17,546 nt of DNA from Clostridiales bacterium. GTDB lineage: Bacteria; Bacillota; Clostridia; Oscillospirales; QAMX01. This document shows positions 1 through 14,579 of the stretch, one piece after another (position 1 is the stretch's first letter; each line of letters opens with the position of its first letter). A program made the translations under genes and the position numbers. The notes beneath the pieces were generated by a model. The model saw only the letters and a list, made by a program, of their open reading frames with translations. It was not told the origin of the DNA and searched no databases. The stretch is taken from positions 1 to 17,546 of the forward strand of contig QAMX01000113.1 of the NCBI GenBank assembly GCA_003149835.1, given 5' to 3'.

Positions 1-48
1 TTTTTTTGATTTGTTTTTCCAAGCCTCGTCTTGCCCGATACGCGCCCT

Positions 49-3144
<3,096 letters not shown>

Positions 3145-3194
3145 ACCTGTATGTTCCTTCCGTATCATTCAAATCGTCAAAATGAGGGATAGAA

Positions 3195-3211
3195 GCCGCG
3201 CCGGCCGCGGC
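3195..3211 (-). other. GC-rich hairpin at predicted 5' end of leftward GH38 mRNA
   Basis: GCCGCG (3195-3200) and CGCGGC (3206-3211) form a perfect 6-bp stem with a 5-nt loop. It lies just downstream of the leftward -10 box, so it would sit at or near the 5' end of the transcript. It could be a stabilising leader hairpin or an operator overlapping the start point. In GC-rich DNA it could also be chance. Confidence 0.3.
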
Positions 3212-3220
3212 GCAGCTTCT

Positions 3221-3229
3221 ATTATAGCA
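3221..3229 (-). promoter_or_regulatory. Candidate extended -10 promoter for leftward GH38 gene
   Basis: On the minus strand the sequence reads TGC-TATAAT: a perfect -10 hexamer (3221-3226 on the plus strand) with a TGn extension. No good -35 box lies at 16-18 bp, which fits an extended -10 promoter. It is 77 bp upstream of the chosen start codon and back to back with the rightward promoter at 3298-3326. Confidence 0.55.
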
Positions 3230-3297
3230 TAGTTCCGAAAAAATTACCAGAATTGAACGTGCCTCTGCGGCAAGCGGAAAATATTTTGCGGCGCGTC

Positions 3298-3326
3298 TTG
3301 CAATTTTCCGAGCAAACAGGTATAAT
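3298..3326 (+). promoter_or_regulatory. Sigma-A-type promoter of the GH38-TIM-TIM-GH2 operon
   Basis: TTGCAA (3298-3303), a 17-bp spacer and a perfect TATAAT (3321-3326). The predicted start point is near 3333, giving a leader of about 58 nt before the ATG at 3391. An imperfect dyad, GGTAT-N5-ATACC (3319-3333), overlaps the -10 box. CGGAAAAT/ATTTTCCG arms at 3275-3282 and 3303-3310 bracket and touch the -35 box. Both suggest repressor or activator control of the operon. Confidence 0.75.
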
Positions 3327-3377
3327 CAATACCGTATGGAAAGTTGCGGCAAAACACAAATCAATCTATGGAGCGAT

Positions 3378-3383
3378 GGAGGA
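3378..3383 (+). promoter_or_regulatory. Ribosome binding site that fixes the start of the rightward GH38 gene
   Basis: GGAGGA lies 7 nt before the ATG at 3391. The open frame extends upstream to an ATG at 3253, but that ATG lies before the promoter at 3298-3326, so the first 46 codons of the long frame cannot be translated from this transcript. Confidence 0.8.
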
Positions 3384-3390
3384 TAAAGCG

Positions 3391-6300
3391 ATGGATAACC
3401 AGATGATTTTCGGCATACAGAAAGCGCTGAGAAGCAAGATCCGCGCGGCGTTCATACCGGCGCAGGCGCTGTCGTACAGCGAGGCGGAGCATGTGGGCGA
3501 GAACCGCTACGAGCTGACGGGCGACTGGCAGACCGTGACGGACAGCACCGCGCTTCCGCAGGGAACGGTTTTTCTCAAAGGGACGCTTTGCGTGCCGGAG
3601 GACATTGTTATAAACGACGAATATACAGATTATCTCTGCGTCGATATTCCCAACCGCGAGGGCCACGTTGTGATCGACGGCGAGCATTATCAGGGACACG
3701 ACAACAACCGCACGCGCATCCCGCTCAGAAGCGAGTGGGCGGGCAAATCGCTTCCGCTGGAAATCCTCAGCTACGGCAAAAGCCGCGGCTTTATCAACGG
3801 AATCGGCATTGAGCGGGTAGACAGAATCGTTGAAAACTACTATTATTCCTATATGGTCGCCGTCGAATTCTATATGCTCGAAAACAAGACGCGCCAGAGC
3901 GAGAACACGCATATCCGCGTCCGCGTCAACAGCGCCATCGAGGCTTCGATCAAGGATCTCGACGTCGACGCCGAGGGCGAGGCGCTGCACGCGTCCGTGA
4001 AGCGCGCGGCCGAAACGCTGAAAGCGCGGCTCTCCGAAATCGACGACGGCGACGTGCGCGGCTGGGTGGACTTCATCGGCCATACGCATATCGACGTGGC
4101 GTGGCTCTGGCAGCTCAAAGACACGGTGCGCAAGTGCGGGCATACGTTCCCGAACATGCTGCGCCTGATGGATGAATTTCCGGACTTCACGTTCTCATGC
4201 AGCCAGCTCCAGCTGATGGATTATACCAAACGCTATTATCCCGAGGTTTTTGAACAGATCAAGGAGCGCGTGAAGGAAGGCCGCTGGGAGATCGTCGGGC
4301 CGATGTGGGTCGAGTCGGACTGCAACGTCGTCAGCGGCGAGTCGCTGGTGCGGCAGGTGCTGTACGGCGTGCGTTTCTCCGAACAGGAATTCGGCACGCG
4401 CAGCAAGGTCGCGTGGCTCCCCGACACCTTCGGGTTCCAGCCCAACATGCCGCAGATTCTCAAAAAGAGCGGCACCGACTTTTTCTATACATACAAGCTG
4501 CACTGGCAGCATCAGAACCGCTTCCCCTACGGGATGTTCCGCTGGCAGGGGCTGGACGGCAGCGAGGTCGTCTCCTCGATCGCCTTTAACCCCGGCTGCT
4601 ATAACGGCGACCCGACGCCCGAGCAGGTGCGCGAGGCAAAGGACCGGAACTTGCAGAACGGCGTCTTTGACGACGTCATCTTCCCCTACGGCCACGGCGA
4701 CGGCGGCGGCGGCCCGACGAGGGAGATGATCGAATACGCGCGCCGGCTCGAAGACTTCCCGGGTCTGCCGAGAACGCGCATGGAGCGCGCGGACACCTAT
4801 TTTGAACGCCTGAACGAAAAGCGCGACGAGCTGCCGGTCTGGTTCGGCGAGCTTTATATCGAAACCCACCGCGGCACATTGACGACGCAGGGCAAAATGA
4901 AGCGCGCCAACCGCATGGCGGAGATCATGTATCAGAACGCCGAAAAGCTCGGCGTCTGCGCGGAGCTGCTCGGCGCAGAGCCCGACTGGGCGCTTTTAAA
5001 CGAGGGCTGGAAGACGATCCTGCTGCTGCAATTCCACGACATTCTGCCCGGCAGCTCGATTCACAGCGTATACGCCGAGGACTGCGCGGCGGGTTATGAG
5101 AAGATCTTTGCGCTGGTCAAGGCGTTTACCGAAAAGCTGACGGCTTCGGCCGGAGAAGGCGTCTTTGCCGCCTGCAACTTCCTGTCGTGGACGCGCGACG
5201 CCGTCTGTGAGTTCACCTGTCCGGCGGCGGCAATCGGCGCCGGTGAGACGCTGGTGGACGCGGACGGAAACGCCGTTCCGTGCAGCGTCAGCGAGGCCGG
5301 AAACGGCATGGCGCGCGTCGTCTTTGAGGCCAAGGCGCTGCCGCCGCTCGGCATGAAAGCGTATTCGTTCGCTAAGGCGACGCCGGTCAAGGGCGTTTGT
5401 GCGGCCGTGACGGAGAAGGACGGGGAGATCACGCTTGAAACGGCGCAGAACATCGTCACCGTCGACGCGCTCGGCCGTCTCTCACGGTTGTACGACAAGC
5501 GCGCGGGCAGGGAAGCGCTCAGCGCCCCGGCCAACGATATCCGCCTGTTCCGCGACGGCCCGCAGGGCGAGGACGCGTGGAATATTTACGACCTCTATAA
5601 AAAACGCCCCGTCGACTGCGAGTGGGACGTCAAGCTGGCTCTGACGGAGAACAGCGCTTTCCGAGCCGTCGTCCATGTGGAAAAACGGATTGAAAAATGC
5701 GTCGTTTCGCAGGACATCGTCGTCTATCAGGACTCGCCCGTCGTCGATTTCAAAACGAAGATCGACTGGCAGGTGCGCCATACGGTGATGCGCGTCTATT
5801 TCCCCGCCAACGTCAAGAGCCAGACGGCGGCCTACGAGGTCGGCTTCGGCACTTTCCTGCGCCCGACAATCGCCAACACGCCGTACGACCAGTCGAAGTT
5901 TGAAGTCTGCGCGCATAAATTCGCCGACCTCTCCGAGGGCGACTACGGCGTCTCGGTCATCAACGACTGCAAATACGCGCACGACTGCGTCGACAACACG
6001 CTCGGAATCACCCTGCTGCGCGGCACGACGCACCCCGATACCATGGCCGATCTCGGCGAACACGAGATCAATTACGCCATTTATCCGCATACGGGCGACT
6101 GGCGCGCGGCGCAGACGGCGCGAAAGGGTCACGAATTCAACAACGCCGCGACAGTGCTGCCGGCGCCGGCGGCCGCCGCGCAGAAGCTCGGAGGAAAGGG
6201 GCTTCTCTCCGTCGATAACGAGAACATCATCGTCGACACGGTCAAGCGCGCTGAGGACGGAAACGGCTATATCGTCCGCGCTTACGAGTGCAACGGCAAC

Positions 6301-6456
6301 CGCGGAACCGCCGCGCTGACGTTTGCGCGCGCGCTGAAAGCGGCCGCCGAGGTCGATCTGGTCGAGGAATCTCCGACCGCCGCCGACTTTGCCGGCGACA
6401 CGCTGCGCTTTGCGTTCACCCCGTATGAGATCAAGACATTCAGAATCCAATTCTAA
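3391..6456 (+). CDS. GH38 class II-type alpha-mannosidase (operon copy)
   Basis: Second GH38 alpha-mannosidase, 1021 residues, first gene of the rightward operon. Key residues numbered from the ATG at 3391: H233 and D235 in GHTHIDVAWLW, nucleophile and zinc ligand D345 in WLPDTFGF, a GHGDGGGG loop near 434-441, and H549 in QFHDILPGSS. An N-terminal beta domain precedes the barrel and GH38 C-terminal beta domains follow. There is no signal peptide or membrane segment, so it should act in the cytoplasm on imported oligosaccharides. It is clearly paralogous to the leftward gene around the catalytic core but differs in the loops after the nucleophile, for example after YNG, where this copy has DPTPEQV. 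That hints at a different linkage or glycan preference. The stop codon is 24 bp before the next gene. Confidence 0.95.
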   Translation: MDNQMIFGIQKALRSKIRAAFIPAQALSYSEAEHVGENRYELTGDWQTVTDSTALPQGTVFLKGTLCVPEDIVINDEYTDYLCVDIPNREGHVVIDGEHYQGHDNNRTRIPLRSEWAGKSLPLEILSYGKSRGFINGIGIERVDRIVENYYYSYMVAVEFYMLENKTRQSENTHIRVRVNSAIEASIKDLDVDAEGEALHASVKRAAETLKARLSEIDDGDVRGWVDFIGHTHIDVAWLWQLKDTVRKCGHTFPNMLRLMDEFPDFTFSCSQLQLMDYTKRYYPEVFEQIKERVKEGRWEIVGPMWVESDCNVVSGESLVRQVLYGVRFSEQEFGTRSKVAWLPDTFGFQPNMPQILKKSGTDFFYTYKLHWQHQNRFPYGMFRWQGLDGSEVVSSIAFNPGCYNGDPTPEQVREAKDRNLQNGVFDDVIFPYGHGDGGGGPTREMIEYARRLEDFPGLPRTRMERADTYFERLNEKRDELPVWFGELYIETHRGTLTTQGKMKRANRMAEIMYQNAEKLGVCAELLGAEPDWALLNEGWKTILLLQFHDILPGSSIHSVYAEDCAAGYEKIFALVKAFTEKLTASAGEGVFAACNFLSWTRDAVCEFTCPAAAIGAGETLVDADGNAVPCSVSEAGNGMARVVFEAKALPPLGMKAYSFAKATPVKGVCAAVTEKDGEITLETAQNIVTVDALGRLSRLYDKRAGREALSAPANDIRLFRDGPQGEDAWNIYDLYKKRPVDCEWDVKLALTENSAFRAVVHVEKRIEKCVVSQDIVVYQDSPVVDFKTKIDWQVRHTVMRVYFPANVKSQTAAYEVGFGTFLRPTIANTPYDQSKFEVCAHKFADLSEGDYGVSVINDCKYAHDCVDNTLGITLLRGTTHPDTMADLGEHEINYAIYPHTGDWRAAQTARKGHEFNNAATVLPAPAAAAQKLGGKGLLSVDNENIIVDTVKRAEDGNGYIVRAYECNGNRGTAALTFARALKAAAEVDLVEESPTAADFAGDTLRFAFTPYEIKTFRIQF

Positions 6457-6480
6457 AAATCAGACAGGAGGATTGCCGGT

Positions 6481-7308
6481 ATGGCGGAAAAAATTAAAGT
6501 AGGAATTCAGCTCTATACCCTTCGGGAGTCATTGGAAAAAGATTTTGTAGGGACGCTCGACGGCGTCAAGCGGCTCGGATACGACGCGGTGGAGTTTGCG
6601 GGTTACGGCGGAATGGCGGCGGAGGAGTTGAAACGAATCTGCGGCGAGCTCGGCCTCGAAATGGTTTCGACGCACTACTCGCTCGACAACTTCGAGCAGT
6701 CGATTGAGGAGACGGTCGCCTATCACAAGGCGCTCGGCATCCCGTTTATCGCGATTCCGTGGATGGCCGCCGAGCGCGGACCGGGCAGCGAGAAATATGA
6801 GGAGACGAAGCAGCTTCTCCTGGCGGCGGCCGAAGCTCTGAAAGAGAACGGCATGCAGCTTCTCTACCACAACCACGACTTTGAGTTCGCCGCGTTGGAG
6901 GACGGGACGCTGGCCATCGACCGGCTCTACCAGGATATCCCCGGATTATTGCCGGAGTTCGATACCTGCTGGGTCAAATACGCCGGATACGACCCGGTCA
7001 AATACATCAACGCCTATAAGGGACGCACCCCGGTCATCCACTTAAAGGATTTCGTAGGCCGGAAAAACGACAAACCGGTCTACGCGCTGATGAATAAGGA
7101 AGGCAAGGCCGTCGGCGGGAACGAGGCGGAGGCAGGGACCTTTGCATTCCGCCCGGTGGGCCAGGGCATTCAGGACATTCCGGCGATCGTTCGCGCCGGC
7201 ATTCAGTCCGGCTGCGGCGCTTTTATCGTGGAGCAGGACGACTGTTACGGCGACGCGTGGGGCGCGGCCGAGCAGAGCCTTGCCTATCTGCGCAATATCG
7301 GACTGTAA
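6481..7308 (+). CDS. Sugar phosphate isomerase/epimerase family protein (xylose-isomerase-like TIM barrel), first of two
   Basis: A 275-residue protein of the AP-endonuclease-2/xylose-isomerase-like TIM-barrel superfamily, whose members isomerise, epimerise or dehydrate sugars using a divalent metal. Family signatures are present: the opening GIQLYTLRE strand; E38 in VEFAGYGG; H130 and H132 in YHNHDFEF; D161 in EFDTCW; H187 and D190 in HLKDF; and E251 in VEQDD. These match the usual metal and catalytic positions. AGGAGGA (6466-6472) lies 8 nt before the ATG. It sits 24 bp after the GH38 stop and 11 bp before the next gene, so it is co-transcribed. The exact substrate is not readable from sequence. 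A ketose epimerase or isomerase for a released sugar is most likely; a 3-keto-sugar-processing enzyme is an alternative. Confidence 0.88.
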   Translation: MAEKIKVGIQLYTLRESLEKDFVGTLDGVKRLGYDAVEFAGYGGMAAEELKRICGELGLEMVSTHYSLDNFEQSIEETVAYHKALGIPFIAIPWMAAERGPGSEKYEETKQLLLAAAEALKENGMQLLYHNHDFEFAALEDGTLAIDRLYQDIPGLLPEFDTCWVKYAGYDPVKYINAYKGRTPVIHLKDFVGRKNDKPVYALMNKEGKAVGGNEAEAGTFAFRPVGQGIQDIPAIVRAGIQSGCGAFIVEQDDCYGDAWGAAEQSLAYLRNIGL

Positions 7309-7319
7309 CGGAGGACAAA

Positions 7320-11184
<3,865 letters not shown>

Positions 11185-11237
11185 AGCGGATTGAGAAATC
11201 CATCAGCGAAAAAACTCGCTGCCTGTAAGCTGCTGAC

Positions 11238-11287
11238 AAGACCCCCGCCGGAAAAGGATGAGTAATTCCTTTCCCAGCGGGGGTCTT
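11238..11287 (+). terminator. Hairpin terminator after the GH2 gene
   Basis: AAGACCCCCGC (11238-11248) pairs perfectly over 11 bp with GCGGGGGTCTT (11277-11287). The inner arms GGAAAAGGA and TCCTTTCC extend the stem past a mismatch and a bulge. It begins 53 bp after the beta-galactosidase stop. The following T-rich run is short (TTTGTTG), so termination may be only moderately efficient. Confidence 0.75.
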
Positions 11288-11292
11288 TGTTG

Positions 11293-11341
11293 AACCGCGC
11301 CGGCCGGCAGTGAAAAAACTCGTATGCCGGCCGTCACGGTT
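11293..11341. other. Second strong hairpin in the convergent intergenic region
   Basis: AACCG and CGGCCGGCA (11293-11309) pair with TGCCGGCCG and CGGTT (11325-11341): 5 bp plus 9 bp with a 3x3 internal loop and a 15-nt apical loop. It lies 28 bp beyond the stop of the leftward SLH gene and after the GH2 terminator. It may terminate the leftward transcript or protect its 3' end. Neither side carries a proper U-tract, so an intrinsic terminator role is uncertain. Confidence 0.45.
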
Positions 11342-11369
11342 TATCGAATGCCCAGACAAGAGCTGCGCG

Positions 11370-13136
11370 TCATTCCGCCGCCATCGCATAGATCCGCTGC
11401 ATCGTCAGATACGCCTGCTCGCGCGTGTAAAGACCGAAGGGGTCGAAGCGGTTGCCGCCGACGCCGTTCATGATACCGGCTGCGCTGACGAAAGCGACGT
11501 AATCTCTGGCCCAGACGGCGACGCTGCCGCTGTCCGCAAAGGCGAGCGGGGAGGTTGACGTTTGCAGGCCGGCGAGCTGCGCGGTGACGGTGAGCATTTT
11601 TGCCGCCTCGGCGCGCGTGACCAAGCCGTCCGGCCGGTAGGTCCCGTCGACATAGCCGTTGATGATGCCCAACGCATACGCCGCGAGGACAGAGCGGTCC
11701 GAAGTGTCGGGGAAGGGATAGGCGGCGACAAAGGAATCGAGCGTTTTCCCGGTTTCCATCAGGACGAGCTCATCCGCCGAACAGCGTCTTAGGCGCGTCA
11801 GCAGCGTGACGGAGAGGCGGGCAAGCTCGGAACGGGTCGCCTCGGAAAGATAGAGACAGCAGAATTCGTCGGGGATCAGCCCGTTTTCATAAGCCTCCGT
11901 CACCTCGGCGGCGGCCCAGGCGTGGGGCGTGTCTCCGGCGGCGTCGGCGGGTCTACCAGACAGAGCCACAAAACCGTATTTTCCGTCGATCTTGACGCGC
12001 CCAAGCCCCTCGGAAAGGCTGTGCGCCTCCGCATAGGCAAAGAGGTTCAGGTTGGCGCCGCTCTTGTCGATGTAGTAGTAGCCGTTGGCCGTCGAGACAA
12101 CCGCCGCGCCGCACGAAAACGGTTCGGCGGTCAGATATTTTGCCGCGATGACGACGGCGCCGTCAACGGCGCAGTAGCCGTAGACGTTATCGCGGTCAAA
12201 CGGGAACAGGCCTTCGGAAAAACGCCCCACGCCGTCGGCGTCGAAAGGATAGAGCGTTCCGTTTTGATCCACAGCGCAAAAGCTGTCGTTGATGCAGACG
12301 GTCGCATAAGCGCCGGAGAATACGGAGAACACGCCGTTTTGATAGGTATACCAGAGGTCGGAAATCGTCGGCGCTACGACCTCTTTGCCGTCGAGCGTAT
12401 CGATGCCCCAGAGACCGGTCGCGCGGGAATTGTAGACGACGAGCCCGCCGTCTACCGCAAGGATCATCCCCCAGTCGCCGTCCCAATACACTTTGCCTGC
12501 GTAATCGATGACGACGTCCGGCATGGCGTCGTCATCGAGCACTCCGACGAGCTTTTGCAGCGCCGGCGGCAGCGTAAACGCGCCGTCGGCGGCGGCGGAG
12601 ACGACGGCGTAACCGCCGCGGAAGGCCGTACCGCTGCGGAAGGAGCGGACAGGCAATGACGCTTCGCCGCGGATCGAATGGACAAAAACCGTGTTTTCGC
12701 CGCCGGGGGCGGTGAGGTAGGTTCCGTCGGAGACGCCGGTCAGAAAGGCGCGCGAATCAAAATAATAGGCTTCGTTTGTTCCGACCGTGCGGACGATTTT
12801 TCCCTGTCGGTCGATAAAATGCCAGGTTTGGATGTCCGGCGTCTGGGCGGAGACGCCGGGTTCGACGGTGGCGACGGCCGCGAGCCCCTCGTTGAAATCC
12901 GAGGCGATGTCCCAGACGCAGTCGACGGCCAGACTGCCGTCGGAGGCGATATATCCCCATTTTTTTCCGTCAAAGACGCGGGCCAGTCCTTCGTGGAAAT
13001 CGCCGGCGTCCTCCCATTCCGGTGAAATAACGATTTCCACAGAGGCTTCGCCGGGCAGGGGAACGGCATGGGCAGCCATTGGGAGAGAGGCTGCAAGAGA
13101 GAGGATCAACAGCAGACAGATCAGGCGCTTTTTCAT
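11370..13136 (-). CDS. Secreted WG-repeat protein with three C-terminal SLH domains
   Basis: A 588-residue exported surface protein. A clear signal peptide (MKKR followed by a leucine-rich core, likely cleaved after AAHA near residue 24) is followed by about 350 residues of degenerate WG-type repeats. These show recurring F-x-EGLA/F/G blocks followed by G-Y-I/F/C and D-G near 47-67, 81-112, 306-333, 340-360 and 373-395. The C terminus holds three S-layer-homology segments: about 406-450 (degenerate), 477-524 (with NGYVDGTYRPDGLVTRAE) and 531-586 (with GVGGNRFDPFGLYTREQ). SLH domains typically bind secondary cell-wall polymer, so the protein is probably anchored to the wall with the repeats displayed. 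The function of the WG region is not known. A GGAG site lies 7 nt before the ATG. It is preceded on the same strand by the PAS/kinase-like gene. Confidence 0.88.
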   Translation of the reverse strand: MKKRLICLLLILSLAASLPMAAHAVPLPGEASVEIVISPEWEDAGDFHEGLARVFDGKKWGYIASDGSLAVDCVWDIASDFNEGLAAVATVEPGVSAQTPDIQTWHFIDRQGKIVRTVGTNEAYYFDSRAFLTGVSDGTYLTAPGGENTVFVHSIRGEASLPVRSFRSGTAFRGGYAVVSAAADGAFTLPPALQKLVGVLDDDAMPDVVIDYAGKVYWDGDWGMILAVDGGLVVYNSRATGLWGIDTLDGKEVVAPTISDLWYTYQNGVFSVFSGAYATVCINDSFCAVDQNGTLYPFDADGVGRFSEGLFPFDRDNVYGYCAVDGAVVIAAKYLTAEPFSCGAAVVSTANGYYYIDKSGANLNLFAYAEAHSLSEGLGRVKIDGKYGFVALSGRPADAAGDTPHAWAAAEVTEAYENGLIPDEFCCLYLSEATRSELARLSVTLLTRLRRCSADELVLMETGKTLDSFVAAYPFPDTSDRSVLAAYALGIINGYVDGTYRPDGLVTRAEAAKMLTVTAQLAGLQTSTSPLAFADSGSVAVWARDYVAFVSAAGIMNGVGGNRFDPFGLYTREQAYLTMQRIYAMAAE

Positions 13137-13176
13137 TGTTTTACTCCATTTCCCGCCGCGCGAGAAATCATACAGG

Positions 13177-13220
13177 CGGATACAAAACAGTTCGGCGGCG
13201 GAAAAACGATTTTGTATCCG
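13177..13220. repeat. 11-bp perfect inverted repeat between the PAS/kinase-like and SLH genes
   Basis: CGGATACAAAA (13177-13187) and TTTTGTATCCG (13210-13220) are exact reverse complements separated by 22 bp. The repeat lies 31 bp after the kinase-like gene's stop and 40 bp before the SLH gene's start, both leftward. In RNA it would form an 11-bp stem. No U-tract follows on the minus strand, so a classical terminator is unlikely. A processing or stability hairpin, an attenuator, or a paired operator for the SLH gene are all possible. Confidence 0.6.
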
Positions 13221-13251
13221 GCGCAGGGCGGAGAGAGTGCGCTGCGCGATA

Positions 13252-14352
13252 TTAAACGGAGGCTTGATTCATAAAAGAGCTGTTGTAAAGCGTGTCGGAA
13301 AACTCGATTTTCGGATATACCGTACAACCGCTGAAATCATAAGGCGACGCGAGCCGGGCGTAATCTTTCGGGAAACAAAAGAGAATATCCGTTTTGTCGC
13401 CCGAGGCGTTGGAGACGATGATGCCTTTATAGAGTTTCACAGTCGCGATAACGAGTTTGGCGCTCGCACAGTAGGCCGGTGTGAACAGCTCCGGTTTTTC
13501 GCGCTGATAAGCGCTCAAAACGTCGAGCGTGGCCGGAAACGGACGGAGCTTCGAGGTGGAGATACGGAGGAACAGATACGATTGCGACGCCCCCTCCGAC
13601 ACGGTAATCTGGCTGGGCTCGGCAAAACCGCAGGCCTCTTTGCAGTGATAGATCAGAATGTCGAGCGCATTGTAGACCAACATGAGAAAATGCCGCACAT
13701 AACCGCGGACATGCGCGTCATGAATTTCATTTTTTCGGCTATAATCAAGCTCAATGCGGACTGCGGAGAGGCTATCCTTTACCTGATCGACCGCGTATTC
13801 AAGAAGGCTGGCGAAGGTGAAATAAGCTAAGTCATCCAAAGTATCAAATTCCGGCTGGGGCATTGCGCGCAGAAAGCTGTTGTTGATGTATTTATGGAGC
13901 ATCGCCGCGTATTTATGCAGCTCTTCGCCCATATCGGGCGAAAGCTTTCCGCCGCAGGCGTCGGAAAGAATCGAAATCTTGGATGCGATCATACGCAGCC
14001 ATGAAAGATCGTTTTCATCCATAGGGCAGGGGATCGGATCCGTATACACATCGGTATCTTCCCGAAGCGTGAGCATGGAAACATGACCTTCGTGCTCGCT
14101 CAGAGTGGCGCTGACCCAGTTGCGGTGGATTAAAAGGTAAAAAACCGTGTTGTTGTTGTCATCCTTTTCCAGCAGCTCGGCGTCCGTGTTTCCGAGCAGA
14201 TAAAACAGCGATTTCTCAATCGGATCCGATTCAAGCAGCTGCTTCGCCGCACTGTTTGCGAAAAATGCGATATTGTCTTGAAAAAGCACAACACCGTCTG
14301 TCATCGTTTCGAGCAATTGAAACAGAAAATTATTGTCACGGTAATCCATCAT
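13252..14352 (-). CDS. PAS-like plus degenerate histidine-kinase-like protein
   Basis: A 366-residue soluble protein with no signal peptide or membrane segment. Residues about 10-95 resemble a PAS sensor domain (LLETMTDGVVLFQDNIAFFANSAA is typical PAS phrasing). Residues about 110-165 are predicted helical, like a dimerisation domain, but lack the H-E/D-x-x-x-P phospho-acceptor motif. Residues about 190-330 read like a worn-down kinase ATPase domain. An N-box-like LVYNALDILIYH (N228) and a terminal strand pattern near 296-328 correspond to the usual G2 box and LP ending. The G1 aspartate and the glycine-rich lid are missing. It is probably a signalling protein that does not phosphorylate. AGGAGG (14361-14366) precedes the ATG by 8 nt; a second ATG at 14349 is possible. 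It lies upstream of the SLH gene and may share its transcript. Confidence 0.6.
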   Translation of the reverse strand: MMDYRDNNFLFQLLETMTDGVVLFQDNIAFFANSAAKQLLESDPIEKSLFYLLGNTDAELLEKDDNNNTVFYLLIHRNWVSATLSEHEGHVSMLTLREDTDVYTDPIPCPMDENDLSWLRMIASKISILSDACGGKLSPDMGEELHKYAAMLHKYINNSFLRAMPQPEFDTLDDLAYFTFASLLEYAVDQVKDSLSAVRIELDYSRKNEIHDAHVRGYVRHFLMLVYNALDILIYHCKEACGFAEPSQITVSEGASQSYLFLRISTSKLRPFPATLDVLSAYQREKPELFTPAYCASAKLVIATVKLYKGIIVSNASGDKTDILFCFPKDYARLASPYDFSGCTVYPKIEFSDTLYNSSFMNQASV

Positions 14353-14404
14353 GACGCGTTCCTCCTGAAAGTCGTGTGTGCCGGTGTGTTCGGTGTGCTG
14401 GATA

Positions 14405-14413
14405 AGTATATCA
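14405..14413 (-). promoter_or_regulatory. Candidate extended -10 promoter for the PAS/kinase-like gene
   Basis: On the minus strand TGA-TATACT (hexamer at 14405-14410) gives an extended -10 element about 53 bp upstream of the start codon, in AT-rich DNA. No convincing -35 box is seen. Confidence 0.4.
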
Positions 14414-14492
14414 CATTTCGCCTTGAAAAGCCATATTTCGACGGAATCTGTTCAAAAAAATATTGAGAGGGATTCGACGCTCAGAAGGGATG

Positions 14493-14537
14493 AAACAAAA
14501 TGGATCATCTGCTGAGTTCAGATGATCCGTTTTGTTT
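14493..14537. terminator. Strong bidirectional intrinsic terminator after rpe
   Basis: GGATCATCTG (14502-14511), a 7-nt loop and CAGATGATCC (14519-14528) form a perfect 10-bp stem. AAACAAAA (14493-14500) and TTTTGTTT (14530-14537) flank it and can also pair, separated by one U-G wobble on the plus strand. Each strand therefore has a stem followed by a U-rich tail. It ends the leftward aldolase-rpe transcript, about 40 bp beyond the rpe stop. Confidence 0.88.
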
Positions 14538-14579
14538 TAAAAAATCTTTTTGATTATCACTGAATTACCGGGTAAAATA

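Noticed and set aside
1..48. T-rich run on the plus strand, possible terminator tail
   Set aside because: Only a 4-5-bp stem (around 19-34) is visible and it lies after the T-run on the plus strand. On the minus strand no U-tract follows it. Any real hairpin would lie outside the window.
3253..3390. A 46-codon N-terminal extension of the rightward GH38 gene
   Set aside because: The upstream ATG precedes the TTGCAA-N17-TATAAT promoter, and a good GGAGGA site precedes the ATG at 3391. The extension has no mannosidase-like sequence.
11370..13136. Idea that the WG-repeat protein is a toxin or immune effector
   Set aside because: It has a signal peptide and SLH anchors, no toxin domain, and no defence genes nearby. 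A surface role is simpler.
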